Positions 1 to 8,725 of a DNA stretch of 64,000 nucleotides are shown one piece after another. Numbering within the stretch: position 1 is the stretch's first letter; each line of letters opens with the position of its first letter. The notes beneath the pieces are model-generated. The model had not been told where the DNA came from. It ran no database searches and was given only the letters and a program-made list of their open reading frames with translations. Source of the DNA: Candidatus Zhuqueibacterota bacterium (lineage in GTDB: Bacteria; Zhuqueibacterota; Zhuqueibacteria; Oceanimicrobiales; Oceanimicrobiaceae); the NCBI GenBank assembly GCA_029262055.1, contig JAJDAD010000114.1, positions 1 to 64,000 on the forward strand. The letters are read 5' to 3'. A program made the position numbers and the translations under genes.

Positions 1-1066
1 CTTCATAAAGGACCACGGACTGACCCGGCGTAACCGCGTGCTGTGGCTCGTCAAAGTCGACCTGTATTCGCCCCTTTGACAGGGATGTCAAGTGAGCTGC
101 AACTGCCGGACTGTTGTACCTGATTTGGGCCGCGATGGCGATGCTTTGCGCGGGCTGTGCCACAGAAACCCAATTGACTTCAGTAGCAGTCAGACCTGAG
201 TGCAGCAGCTCATTTCTGGAGCCGACCGTCACCCTGTTCTCCCCCGCCTGGATTTCGGTCACATAGACCGGGTCGGGCATAGCGAGTCCCAGACCTTTGC
301 GCTGGCCAATGGTGTAAAAAGGGAAACCGCTGTGACGGCCCAGGACCTCTCCGTCCGAGTTGATGATCTCGCCACTGTTCATTTTTGCTAAATCGGGGCG
401 CTTGGCTCGCAAGAAGCGCCCGTAGTCGTTATCCGGAATAAAGCAGATTTCCTGACTTTCGCTCTTTTCGGCGGTTCGCAGTCCAAAACGCCGGGCCATC
501 GCCCGAATCTCCGCCTTGGTGTAGTCCCCCACCGGGAAAAAACTCTGAGCAAGCCCATTTTGACGAATGCCCCATAAGGCATAGGACTGATCCTTTTTGG
601 GATCCAGGCCGCGTTTGAGTTGGTAGCGATCGGTGGTCGCATCCCACCCGCTGCGGGCATAGTGTCCGGTGGCGATCTTCTCGGCGCCGAGTTCCTCTGC
701 TTTCTGCAACAAGGCTCCCCACTTCAGATAAGTGTTGCACCTGACGCACGGATTTGGCGTGCGGCCATTCATATACTCGGAAATGAAGTTGTCAGTGACC
801 GCCGCTTCAAACTCATCGCGTAAATTGATCACATAGTGCGGTATTCCGAGCTGACTACAAACACAGCGGGCATCGTCCATGGTATCGATGCTGCAGCAAC
901 CGCTATCGCGGTCTACATTGCCGCCGACTCGTTCGTGATCCCAAAGGTTCATAGTCACACCGATGACGTCATAACCGCGATCGTGCAGCAGGGCTGCAGC
1001 AACCGAGCTATCCACGCCGCCGCTCATGGCGACCAGAACCGTTTGCTTTTGGTCGATCGTGCTCAT
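1..1066 (-). CDS. mnmA: tRNA-specific 2-thiouridylase MnmA (C-terminus cut by window edge)
   Basis: Cytoplasmic enzyme that adenylates U34 of tRNA-Lys, -Glu and -Gln and replaces its oxygen with sulfur received as a persulfide. The frame runs leftwards from an ATG at 1066 and is still open at the window edge (about 355 residues), so only the last few residues are missing. Visible: PP-loop SGGVDSS (residues 15-21), catalytic Cys107 in TPNPC, the second catalytic Cys208 in QEICFIPD, GHYAR and YTIGQRKGLG. Its ATG overlaps the stop of the upstream cysteine desulfurase (ATGA), so sulfur donor and thiolase are probably translationally coupled. The family assignment is secure. Confidence 0.95.
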   Translation of the reverse strand, partial: MSTIDQKQTVLVAMSGGVDSSVAAALLHDRGYDVIGVTMNLWDHERVGGNVDRDSGCCSIDTMDDARCVCSQLGIPHYVINLRDEFEAAVTDNFISEYMNGRTPNPCVRCNTYLKWGALLQKAEELGAEKIATGHYARSGWDATTDRYQLKRGLDPKKDQSYALWGIRQNGLAQSFFPVGDYTKAEIRAMARRFGLRTAEKSESQEICFIPDNDYGRFLRAKRPDLAKMNSGEIINSDGEVLGRHSGFPFYTIGQRKGLGLAMPDPVYVTEIQAGENRVTVGSRNELLHSGLTATEVNWVSVAQPAQSIAIAAQIRYNSPAVAAHLTSLSKGRIQVDFDEPQHAVTPGQSVVLYE

Positions 1067-2223
1067 TTTCTTCTTATCTTCCTAAGCCGCGTCAAAATCT
1101 CCTGCAGCGCCTCCACCGTGTACTCGACATCTGCGGAGGTTGTATCGTGACCGAGGCTGAAACGAATGGCAGCGCTGGCAAGAGGCGTTGGCACTCCCAT
1201 CGCTTTCAGAACGTGGGACGGCTCTACCGTACCCGACATGCACGCGGACCCGTTGGAAACCGCGATCCCTTTTAGATCCAGGCTCAGCAACAATGAATCA
1301 CTTTGCACGCCTTCAAAGGAGACACTCAGAATCGCCGGGTGGCGCTCCAACTCATGACCGTTGAGGTGAACGCCCTGAATCCCGCCAAAGATTCTCTCTT
1401 GCAACTGGTCGCGCAGATGTGTTAGATGCGCGTCGTTTTCTTCGAGCTTGTCCGCGGCCAATTCCGCTGCCTTGCCTAGGCCGACCGCTGCCGGGACATT
1501 CTCGGTACCGGCCCTGCGACCGCGCTCATGCTTGCCGCCATGCAGCAGCAAATCGATTTTCAGGCCCTGCCGGATAAACAGAGCGCCAATGCCTTTCGGC
1601 CCGTACAGCTTGTGCGCCGAAATGGACAACAGGTCGATGTTCATTTCTTTGACATCAATGGGTATCTTGCCAAACGTCTGAACTGCATCGGTGTGAAAAA
1701 GAACGCCCTTTTCGCGGGTAACAGCCCCAATCTCAGATATGGGGTTTAGGGTGCCGACTTCGTTATTGGCGTGCATGAGACTGACCAGGCACGTGTCGTC
1801 CCTGATCGCAGCGGCGACCTGCGCTGCGGACACTCGCCCCGTTCTATCCACCGGCAAGTAAGTGACGTCGAAGCCGATTTTTTCCAGATACTGACAGGGG
1901 TAAAGCACGGCATGGTGCTCGGCCGTCGACGTGATGAAATGCCTCTTCTTGTCAGCAAAGAAGGAGGCGGCTCCTTTGATAGCCCAATTATTTCCTTCAG
2001 TGCCGCCGGAGGTAAAAACGACCTCTCCGGGCTCCGCATGCATGACCCCGGAAATCTGCCTGCGCGCGTCCTCCAGCCCGACTTTCGCTTGCTGTCCAAA
2101 GCCGTGAATGCTGGCCGGATTCCCGAAGGCTCCGCCAAAGTACGGTAGCATCGCCTCCACGACCTCCGGTGCAGTCGGTGTGGTCGCGCTATAATCCAGG
2201 TAGATTTTCTTAGTTTCTTGCAT
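1063..2223 (-). CDS. Cysteine desulfurase, NifS/IscS family
   Basis: PLP enzyme that converts cysteine to alanine and a protein-bound persulfide, the sulfur source for MnmA and Fe-S clusters. Visible: HHAVLYP region, PLP-binding Lys205 in SAHKLYGPKG, HTDAVQ, and the active-site Cys in SNGSACMSG near residue 330. The start MQETKKIYLDYSATTP matches the usual N-terminus and has a weak AAAGG upstream; an in-frame ATG 25 codons earlier (2298) would add residues atypical of the family. The stop overlaps the mnmA start by 4 bases, so its main role here is probably tRNA thiolation. No iscU or iscR is adjacent. Confidence 0.93.
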   Translation of the reverse strand: MQETKKIYLDYSATTPTAPEVVEAMLPYFGGAFGNPASIHGFGQQAKVGLEDARRQISGVMHAEPGEVVFTSGGTEGNNWAIKGAASFFADKKRHFITSTAEHHAVLYPCQYLEKIGFDVTYLPVDRTGRVSAAQVAAAIRDDTCLVSLMHANNEVGTLNPISEIGAVTREKGVLFHTDAVQTFGKIPIDVKEMNIDLLSISAHKLYGPKGIGALFIRQGLKIDLLLHGGKHERGRRAGTENVPAAVGLGKAAELAADKLEENDAHLTHLRDQLQERIFGGIQGVHLNGHELERHPAILSVSFEGVQSDSLLLSLDLKGIAVSNGSACMSGTVEPSHVLKAMGVPTPLASAAIRFSLGHDTTSADVEYTVEALQEILTRLRKIRRK

Positions 2224-2351
2224 CGAGTACCTTTGGTTAAAGCAATTAGTAATATAGTCGTGGTGCGGTACTAATACAAGTGCAAAATATGGGTTCAAAT
2301 AACGGAGACCGGTACGAGAGGAGGGTTTGCCATTACCCGTGCAGCCTTACT

Positions 2352-2393
2352 AAAAAAGAAAAGGCTTAGGGAAATGGTATCTTCCCTAAGCCT
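2352..2393 (-). terminator. Intrinsic terminator of the exported phosphodiesterase gene
   Basis: A perfect 12-bp stem (2362-2373 with 2382-2393) with an 8-base loop lies 25 bases after the stop at 2418. On the minus strand it is followed by a T-rich run (2352-2361). This separates the phosphodiesterase gene from the desulfurase-mnmA pair. Confidence 0.85.
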
Positions 2394-2417
2394 GAAAACT
2401 CGGCGGAGGTGTTACAA

Positions 2418-4418
2418 TTACCCCAGAATCGGGCGGCCATCCATTTCATACGGAACCTCGATTCCGAATTGATTCAGAATGGAGGGCGCTAAGTCCCAAA
2501 TACCGGCATCGGAGCGCGTCACTTCTTTGTTTGTCATGAAGATGCCGGGGACAGCGTCGGGATGCAAACAGTGGTCGGCGGACCACTTGTCCACGCGGTC
2601 GCTGAACAGGGTCTGTGGGAATTTACCCAGCACAGCTTCATCTGAGATCCGGTAGCCACGGTCGTAACCGACGACAATGTCAGGCGCGATGTCGAGATGT
2701 GGTCCGGAATAAACCTGACGGGAATCATAAACCCCTCGCATGATTTTTCTGCCGGTCCTGGGATCGCGTACTTCGTTGAGCTTGGCGGCGATTTCTTTCT
2801 TTATCTTATCTGCTTCGTGCGCCATGATGCTCCCGTTTGCTTCGCGGCCATACAGATTAACGTAGATGCCATTGAGCCCGAGTGCAAACGCCTGCGTACG
2901 GCCCCAATCAACGTATTCGTAGAAATCGCTTTCGTGATACTTATCCCGATCTGTCACTGCAGTGTAGCCGTTCTCTACCAACCATGTGCTGAGATGAAAC
3001 TCTCTGGTAAAGGGGGCAAAGCCGTGATCGGAAAGAACCATAAGCGTGCTGTTGCTGTCCATTTTGCTCATGGTTTCTTTGAGCAAGTTATCCATGGCGC
3101 GGTAAAAGTGGTAAACGCCATCCTTGACGTCCGGGCTAGCGTCGGGTTCGTATAGCGGGTGCTCAGGAAACATGGTACGGTAAAGCATGTGCGAGTTTTG
3201 ATCAATGCTCGACACATAGAAGAAGAACAGCCCCTCGTCAAAGTTGTTTATTTCGTAGTCAAAAGCCTTGAGGCGCTCTTCAAGGACGATCTTAGACTGG
3301 TTCAAAAATTCTTCGCTGGAAAAAATGCCATGTGTCAACGCTTTCGTGTCTTCCGGGAAGCCCTGAGTGTAAAACCTACCGATACCATCAGCTAAAGATT
3401 GAGAATATTCGACTGGATTAGAAATAGGTATTTCAGCGTCTTTCGGGTCGACATTGATCGGCGACATGTATAGACGGAAATGTGGATGGACTTCCTGCAC
3501 AAAAATCCGGACCATGCCGGATACGCTGGAAAACATGGGTAACACTTCAAATTCCAAGGGAATCCAGTCGGACCATTCGCCTTTCTTCATCAAGAGTTTT
3601 CTGCCTTGCAGCTCGATGCGAACGGTATCTTCCTGTGGATCGCGGTAAACGGTGAAATCGATTTTCGTGGGACGGCCGTCGGTGCGCAGAGAATTTGGCG
3701 GACCCTCCAGAGTGCTCTTGACCACATGGTCAATCGGTTGAACTTTGACAACCCTGCCACCCGTAAAGTGTTCAGAACCGGGAACCTCTGCATCTGTAAA
3801 GTAGGTAAAAGTGCCATAACCACCCAGCAGGTCGGGGGTTCCCATGCCACTGATCCCCCGGGTCTTGGTGGCCTCTACCGGGAAATTGGCTGGAATTTTA
3901 TAAATTGAGGCCGGAATATCGTGTTGGTCCAGAAAATACCAGAATGCGGGTCCACGCCGCAATAGCTCTACCTTGCCGCCTTGCAACGGGATCGACCAGG
4001 AGCCGATGTCCCAGGTTTTTGTTGATCCAAAAGAGCGCGAAGTTGACATGTACGGGGTAAAAGAAACGGGATCGCGGTGAATGAAATCATATATCCCGTT
4101 ACCGCCGGGATTAGTGCCGGTTATGAAGCTCGACCACGCCACCGGGCTTTGCGCCGGCAAGGTCGTTCGGAGTTGCCCGAAATGGCCTGATTCCATCAGT
4201 TTCTTGAAAGTCGGCATCTCGCCACGCTGCACGAAACGGCGCAGGAGGTGCGGGTCCATACCGTCTAGTCCGAGAACCATTACTTTGTTTGCGATTTTCG
4301 GATTCTTTATGTAAGGCGCAGAGAAGAGCTTGCTTCCTATCATCGAAGCTGCCGCGACTCCTGCGACTCCCTTTGCAGTTTTTCCCAGAAATTCGCGCCT
4401 GTTGATGGCCTTGCTCAT
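2418..4418 (-). CDS. Tat-exported alkaline-phosphatase-superfamily phosphodiesterase/pyrophosphatase
   Basis: Predicted periplasmic or surface metallohydrolase of the type I phosphodiesterase/nucleotide pyrophosphatase group (666 aa). The N-terminus carries a twin-arginine signal (NRREFLG at residues 7-13, then an Ala/Gly-rich hydrophobic stretch), so it is exported folded, probably with metals bound. Superfamily marks: metal Asp in GLDGMDP (about 52), the nucleophile region TTLPAQSPVAWSSF, LSDHGF in the middle and a distal His motif near DHCLHP. The start has GGGAGA upstream. The substrate is unknown. It stands alone, with its own terminator, 230 bases from the M2 peptidase gene. Confidence 0.8.
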   Translation of the reverse strand: MSKAINRREFLGKTAKGVAGVAAASMIGSKLFSAPYIKNPKIANKVMVLGLDGMDPHLLRRFVQRGEMPTFKKLMESGHFGQLRTTLPAQSPVAWSSFITGTNPGGNGIYDFIHRDPVSFTPYMSTSRSFGSTKTWDIGSWSIPLQGGKVELLRRGPAFWYFLDQHDIPASIYKIPANFPVEATKTRGISGMGTPDLLGGYGTFTYFTDAEVPGSEHFTGGRVVKVQPIDHVVKSTLEGPPNSLRTDGRPTKIDFTVYRDPQEDTVRIELQGRKLLMKKGEWSDWIPLEFEVLPMFSSVSGMVRIFVQEVHPHFRLYMSPINVDPKDAEIPISNPVEYSQSLADGIGRFYTQGFPEDTKALTHGIFSSEEFLNQSKIVLEERLKAFDYEINNFDEGLFFFYVSSIDQNSHMLYRTMFPEHPLYEPDASPDVKDGVYHFYRAMDNLLKETMSKMDSNSTLMVLSDHGFAPFTREFHLSTWLVENGYTAVTDRDKYHESDFYEYVDWGRTQAFALGLNGIYVNLYGREANGSIMAHEADKIKKEIAAKLNEVRDPRTGRKIMRGVYDSRQVYSGPHLDIAPDIVVGYDRGYRISDEAVLGKFPQTLFSDRVDKWSADHCLHPDAVPGIFMTNKEVTRSDAGIWDLAPSILNQFGIEVPYEMDGRPILG

Positions 4419-4650
4419 TATAACGTTCTCCCAAAAATATGAAGTAAGATCTCAAAAGGAGTGGAGCCGCGGACCTGCTATTTCACAAACCGGGAGGAAT
4501 CCATTCCAGAATTACAATATACCGCCTAATCAAGGAAAGTGCAGGTGGGGAATGCATGATTCCTGCCTGGATATTGCTAGTTTGCTCACACCTTTCTAAT
4601 AGTTAGTTCGGCTATTTCAGGGAAAACTCAAAGTCAAAAAGCCGCCCTTG

Positions 4651-6456
4651 TTAAAGTTCTGCAATAGCGCTGGTGCGGCCCTCGTTTTCCTTCTTCAGAA
4701 ACTCTAACAAAGGCTGGTAGTACTCCAGCATCGCCCTTACGCTCAGGTCCTCCCCGGTCTTTTCGCGCAGGACTTCGCGCCAGTCCCGGCTGGCTCCCGG
4801 GCGCATGATGCTCTTGAGAAAATCACCCACCTCTTTGTTGCCATAGTAGTTGCAGTTTCTCGGATCCTGTTTCAAGATTTTTCGGGCGATGTGGTCATGA
4901 ATCTGGAATTTCAGGATGCAGGAAATGGCATAATCATAGTACTGGGCCGGGTCATTGTTGATGTGGGTTTTGCTGGCAGCATCACAGTACTCTTCTCCCC
5001 GTGGACCAGGAGGAACGATGCCCTGATATTTTTCTACGTACTCCCACCACCGCTGGTTGAATTTGTCTTTCGGCAGATTTTCCTCATAAAGATCATGCTC
5101 GAAGTGAGACATCGTGCCGGCGGAAAAAGGAATGAAAACAACAGAGCCGCTAGAAAGTGCGTCGTTGAGCAGCCACTGAATTTCATCGACTTCTGCATCT
5201 TCCTGCATCAAACCGAGCTGCTGGAGATACGGACGCTGCGACGACGCAATCGCCATCAAGTCGCCGATGCCCTCATGATAGCCGCGATTCGCACCCCGGC
5301 GCAACAACAAGGGTACGTCCGGATTTGTGTATTCAATGTAATAGTAAATGTGTCCGAGTTCGTGGTGAGATGTGCGGAACCAGCGGTCGTTCGGCACCAC
5401 GCTCATCAACGAACGATAGTCCTGGTCGTAGTCCAGATGCCAGGCGGAGGCATGGTTGTTCTTTTTGCGTTCGGTGCCTTCGGGCACGGGATACAAATCT
5501 GACCGCTCCCAAAAATTTTGGTTCAGTGCATCGAAGCCGAGACTGACGTAAAAATCTTCAGACGTCTTTACAGTCCACTCCGCCGACTTGCCTGTGTACA
5601 AACCATCCAGATCCACTGCATCGATGATGCCCGGCCAGTTTTGTCCCCAGCGATTCGGGAGCCAATGCGCCGGCAGCTTATCCGGGACAGGTTGGTTGTA
5701 GCGCTGCGCCAACTCATAACGCGCCCACGTGTGCAGCTCGGAATATAACGGTCGCAATTCCTCCAAAAAGCCGTCCATCAGTTGCATCATTTCCGCAACC
5801 GACATGCCGTAATCGGCTACCTCTAGCTCAAAAAAGGAACTGTAGCCCATCTCGCGTGCCGCTTCGTTGCGCAGGCGCTGCAGGTTTTCAAGGCCATCCT
5901 TCAGGGTTTTGCCTACTTCTTTACTCGATTCCCAGGCAGCCTGGCGCTCGCGGACATCGCTGGACTCGACCAACACCTGGTCGATTTCGTTGGTGCTCAC
6001 AACTTTCGCCTTACCGCGCTGGTCGCGAATCACAAAATCAAATCCGAACAGCCGGCTGTTTTGTTCGGTGTTGGCCTGAATCAGTTCATCGACCGTTTCA
6101 GGAATGGTGCCCGGCTGGTGTGCGGCCCGGCGTATTACTTTCCCCAACTGGCGCTTCTGCGAATCGGTGAGCCTGTCCTCATGCTCCAGGAGTGCTCTGG
6201 CTTTTTCAATCACAGCTTTACTGCCGACAAATACCGCGAGTGCTTTATCATTAACGACACTTAAGCTGTCGTGCTCCGGCTTTATATCAGTATTGGCTAG
6301 CCAGCTTGCTTTGTCGGAGTCATACGCCAGTTGCTGAAATTCCTCTGAATAAGATTGCAGAAACGCAGTTGCCTCCGATCGGGCCGGGTCCTCGCTGCAA
6401 CCCGCCAGCAGGAGAGCGACAACAGCAATGCTCAGTATTATATTGTTTGAGTTCAT
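4651..6456 (-). CDS. Peptidase family M2 (ACE-like dipeptidyl carboxypeptidase), lipoprotein
   Basis: Zinc carboxydipeptidase resembling angiotensin-converting enzyme; bacterial members trim dipeptides from peptide C-termini in the envelope. The chosen ATG at 6456 has a strong ACGGAGGT Shine-Dalgarno and opens a lipoprotein signal ending LLAGC; upstream codons in the same frame lack these marks. Zinc site HHELGHIYYY near residue 365, the third zinc ligand in YHEGIGDL, and RRGANRGYHEG are all as in M2. About 601 residues, full family length for a single-domain enzyme. Transcribed away from the exported winged-helix protein at 6655. Confidence 0.9.
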   Translation of the reverse strand: MNSNNIILSIAVVALLLAGCSEDPARSEATAFLQSYSEEFQQLAYDSDKASWLANTDIKPEHDSLSVVNDKALAVFVGSKAVIEKARALLEHEDRLTDSQKRQLGKVIRRAAHQPGTIPETVDELIQANTEQNSRLFGFDFVIRDQRGKAKVVSTNEIDQVLVESSDVRERQAAWESSKEVGKTLKDGLENLQRLRNEAAREMGYSSFFELEVADYGMSVAEMMQLMDGFLEELRPLYSELHTWARYELAQRYNQPVPDKLPAHWLPNRWGQNWPGIIDAVDLDGLYTGKSAEWTVKTSEDFYVSLGFDALNQNFWERSDLYPVPEGTERKKNNHASAWHLDYDQDYRSLMSVVPNDRWFRTSHHELGHIYYYIEYTNPDVPLLLRRGANRGYHEGIGDLMAIASSQRPYLQQLGLMQEDAEVDEIQWLLNDALSSGSVVFIPFSAGTMSHFEHDLYEENLPKDKFNQRWWEYVEKYQGIVPPGPRGEEYCDAASKTHINNDPAQYYDYAISCILKFQIHDHIARKILKQDPRNCNYYGNKEVGDFLKSIMRPGASRDWREVLREKTGEDLSVRAMLEYYQPLLEFLKKENEGRTSAIAEL

Positions 6457-6654
6457 TTGTTGAACCTCCGTAGGGGCTGGTAAGGAAGACTGTCGTTCAT
6501 TGAAAATGCCTACTAACTTACAACAGCCTGGACAACAATCAAGCCCAAAAGTCAGCCAGTTTGCCATGCTAAGGTGCCGCCAGATCAACTGGCCCCGGAA
6601 AATGCAGGAACACATTTCCACCATTCCGTGTTGAATACAAGAGACGGAGCGCAT

Positions 6655-7569
6655 ATGCGGCATCACAACTGGCTCGAATCCGGTATGGAGATTAATTTGC
6701 TCAAGAAGACTTCCTTCCAAATCATTATCCCGACGCTCGTTCAGCTTCTTCTGTTCGCACCGTCTTTCTCTCAGACTGATAATGGGACCAACACCACAGC
6801 CGCAAAAAGTCCTGACAAGGTGAAAGACATTCTCACCGGCAATACGGCTGAGGATCGGCAATACGAGCTCAGAAAGAAGAAATTTCTCGATCAAACGGTG
6901 AGCGACATCACGGATTCTACCATGGCCTCCGGCCTTATTTTCGAAATGAGCACGAACCGTGGAATGCCGTTTTTGCTGGATAGCGAGGGTCTGAAAGGTT
7001 TTCACCCCGGCTCAAACGATCCGATTGGCGACGAGCTCCGACGGCGACAAAACGACATCCCACCGACCGTGTCGCTCAATGACGCGATCCGAAATCTGGT
7101 GCAGAGCCTCAGAAAGGATAAACCAACACCGAAGGACAGCACCCTGCCTGTGCCAACCGACAATGAAATAGACGTGTTGAAGGTGCTTTGGGTGGAAGGC
7201 GGGGCTACCGCAAGCGATATCTACGCGAAACTGGATACTTCGACGGCCATCTTTGCCGAAGAGCTACAGGAGGTGTTGAAAACTATGGTAGATCGCGGCT
7301 TTGTGGATCGCAAACAAATCTCGCCGGCACACGAGTTCAACCTGTTCGGCATCGCCCAAATCGAAATCAGTGCAAAGAACCGCAAGAACAAAGTTTACCT
7401 GTACTGGCCCATCGTAACCAAGCAAGCACTCTTCACCTACCTGGATGCCAAAAGGTACCTTGCGCTGGTTTCGGCACAAAGCTCCACCGACTACGATATT
7501 AAGAACAACCGCTACGCCAGCAACTATCAAAAATACCTGCAAAACAAACTACATAGAATGTTCGAATAG
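6655..7569 (+). CDS. Exported protein with a BlaI/MecI-like winged-helix domain, function unknown
   Basis: About 304 residues. A basic start, the hydrophobic IIIPTLVQLLLFAPSFS and a Q after it look like a signal peptide. The middle is polar and variable. Near the end, from PTDNEIDVLKVLWVEGGATA to about MVDRGFVDR, it follows the helix-turn-helix pattern of BlaI/MecI penicillinase repressors (LWxxG..TA.DI...LxxMxxRG). A DNA-binding-type domain on an apparently exported protein is unusual; it may serve for protein contacts. GGAG lies 5 bases before ATG 6655; ATG 6685 is an alternative that starts nearer the signal core. It ends 3 bases from the convergent reductase gene. Confidence 0.6.
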   Translation: MRHHNWLESGMEINLLKKTSFQIIIPTLVQLLLFAPSFSQTDNGTNTTAAKSPDKVKDILTGNTAEDRQYELRKKKFLDQTVSDITDSTMASGLIFEMSTNRGMPFLLDSEGLKGFHPGSNDPIGDELRRRQNDIPPTVSLNDAIRNLVQSLRKDKPTPKDSTLPVPTDNEIDVLKVLWVEGGATASDIYAKLDTSTAIFAEELQEVLKTMVDRGFVDRKQISPAHEFNLFGIAQIEISAKNRKNKVYLYWPIVTKQALFTYLDAKRYLALVSAQSSTDYDIKNNRYASNYQKYLQNKLHRMFE

Positions 7570-7572
7570 CGC

Positions 7573-8553
7573 TTAGAGCCAGCCCTGAGCTGAGTACCAT
7601 TCCGCCGTTGCAGCAATTCCTTCCTGCAGAGAGTGTTTTGCGCTAAATCCCAGCTCCTCCTCCGCTCGCCTTGCACTGCACACCCAGTGTTTTTCCTTCA
7701 ACTCTTTGTACTTATCCAGGTTGATGATGGAGGGCGTTCCGCTGATTCGCGATACCAGGTCAGAGGCAAGCGCCGCCAGAAAGACCGCGAACAGAGGCAT
7801 GTTGAGACGCACGGTCTTTGCCCCAAGTGTTGCGGCGATGGTCTGCCCGAGTTCATCCCAGGTGTAGGGCCGGTCGTCGCACAAATAGTACGTCCGTCCA
7901 ATCGCTTCCGGTTTGGTAGCTGCCAGAAGTATTCCCTCGACTAAATCGTGGACAAAAACAAAGCTTGCTGTGCGTGGACCGCCTCCCAAAACGGGGCGCA
8001 GTCCTTTTTGGGCGTACTTGAAATAGGTCAAGACGTCAGAGTCACGTGGCCCGTAAACCGCGGGTGGCCTAACAAGCGTGATCGGGAGTCTATCCGAGAA
8101 GCCGTTTGTCACTTCCTCAGCGCGCAGTTTGCTGCGGCCGTAGTCGGAAACCGGCGCGGGAACGTCCTCTTCGCTAATGGGTTTGCCGTCAGGACTTGGC
8201 CCGGCGCCAGCCAGGCTGGACACCAGCACAAAACGCTGCAAGCGCGGACTCGAAGCAACCACGGCGTTGAGCAGATTGCGGGTGCCTTGCACGTTCACTA
8301 GGTCAAAATCCTCACGCCGGGCCGCCTTGGTCAGGCCGGCCAGATGATAAACATAGTCGAAATCTCCAGCGTCCAGATTGAGCTTTTTGTCAGACAAGTC
8401 ACCAGCGATGGTCGTGAAATCAAGTCCATCGAGCCAGGGGTTCGACTGCGCTTTGTGCCGCAACAAGCAATGGACCTGACAGCCCTGCTCAAGCAGCCTC
8501 TCCACCAGGAAACTGCCGATGAAGCCACGGGCCCCAGTTACGAGAACTTTCAT
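7573..8553 (-). CDS. cerR: Extended SDR NAD(P)-dependent epimerase/reductase, candidate ceramide reductase CerR
   Basis: Cytoplasmic Rossmann-fold enzyme of 326 residues: VTGARGFIG (5-13) nucleotide-binding loop, VSSLAG, and catalytic Tyr138-x3-Lys142 in DYGRSK, followed by RPPAVYGP. Alone it would be called a generic NAD-dependent epimerase/dehydratase. The neighbours sharpen this: it is divergent from a serine-palmitoyltransferase-like gene with a GNAT-type acyltransferase after it, the three families that make ceramide in Caulobacter (Spt, bCerS, CerR). In that pathway this family reduces the 3-oxo group. The specific role is inferred from context, the fold from sequence. Confidence 0.75.
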   Translation of the reverse strand: MKVLVTGARGFIGSFLVERLLEQGCQVHCLLRHKAQSNPWLDGLDFTTIAGDLSDKKLNLDAGDFDYVYHLAGLTKAARREDFDLVNVQGTRNLLNAVVASSPRLQRFVLVSSLAGAGPSPDGKPISEEDVPAPVSDYGRSKLRAEEVTNGFSDRLPITLVRPPAVYGPRDSDVLTYFKYAQKGLRPVLGGGPRTASFVFVHDLVEGILLAATKPEAIGRTYYLCDDRPYTWDELGQTIAATLGAKTVRLNMPLFAVFLAALASDLVSRISGTPSIINLDKYKELKEKHWVCSARRAEEELGFSAKHSLQEGIAATAEWYSAQGWL

Positions 8554-8653
8554 TTTTCACCAATCTAATTTGACAGATTATCTTGAACAGGGAGCTTAAC
8601 CAAATTGCCACAGAAAGTCAATTCGCCATTTTAAACCGCTGTAACTTTTGGCC

Positions 8654-8682
8654 TTGCATTCCTGCAGTGCTTTGACTATATT
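8654..8682 (+). promoter_or_regulatory. Candidate sigma-70-type promoter of spt
   Basis: TTGCAT (8654-8659), a 17-base spacer and TATATT (8677-8682) lie 43 bases before the spt start codon. The -10 box matches 5 of 6 positions, the -35 box is weak. The spacing is ideal; no other evidence. Confidence 0.4.
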
Positions 8683-8725
8683 TTTTGTTCTAAATCAAAC
8701 CACTCAATTGTAGGAGAACTGCATC

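Noticed and set aside
4891-5502. 203-codon plus-strand frame opposite the M2 peptidase.
   Set aside because: Antisense shadow of a clear enzyme; no start signal or recognisable motif.
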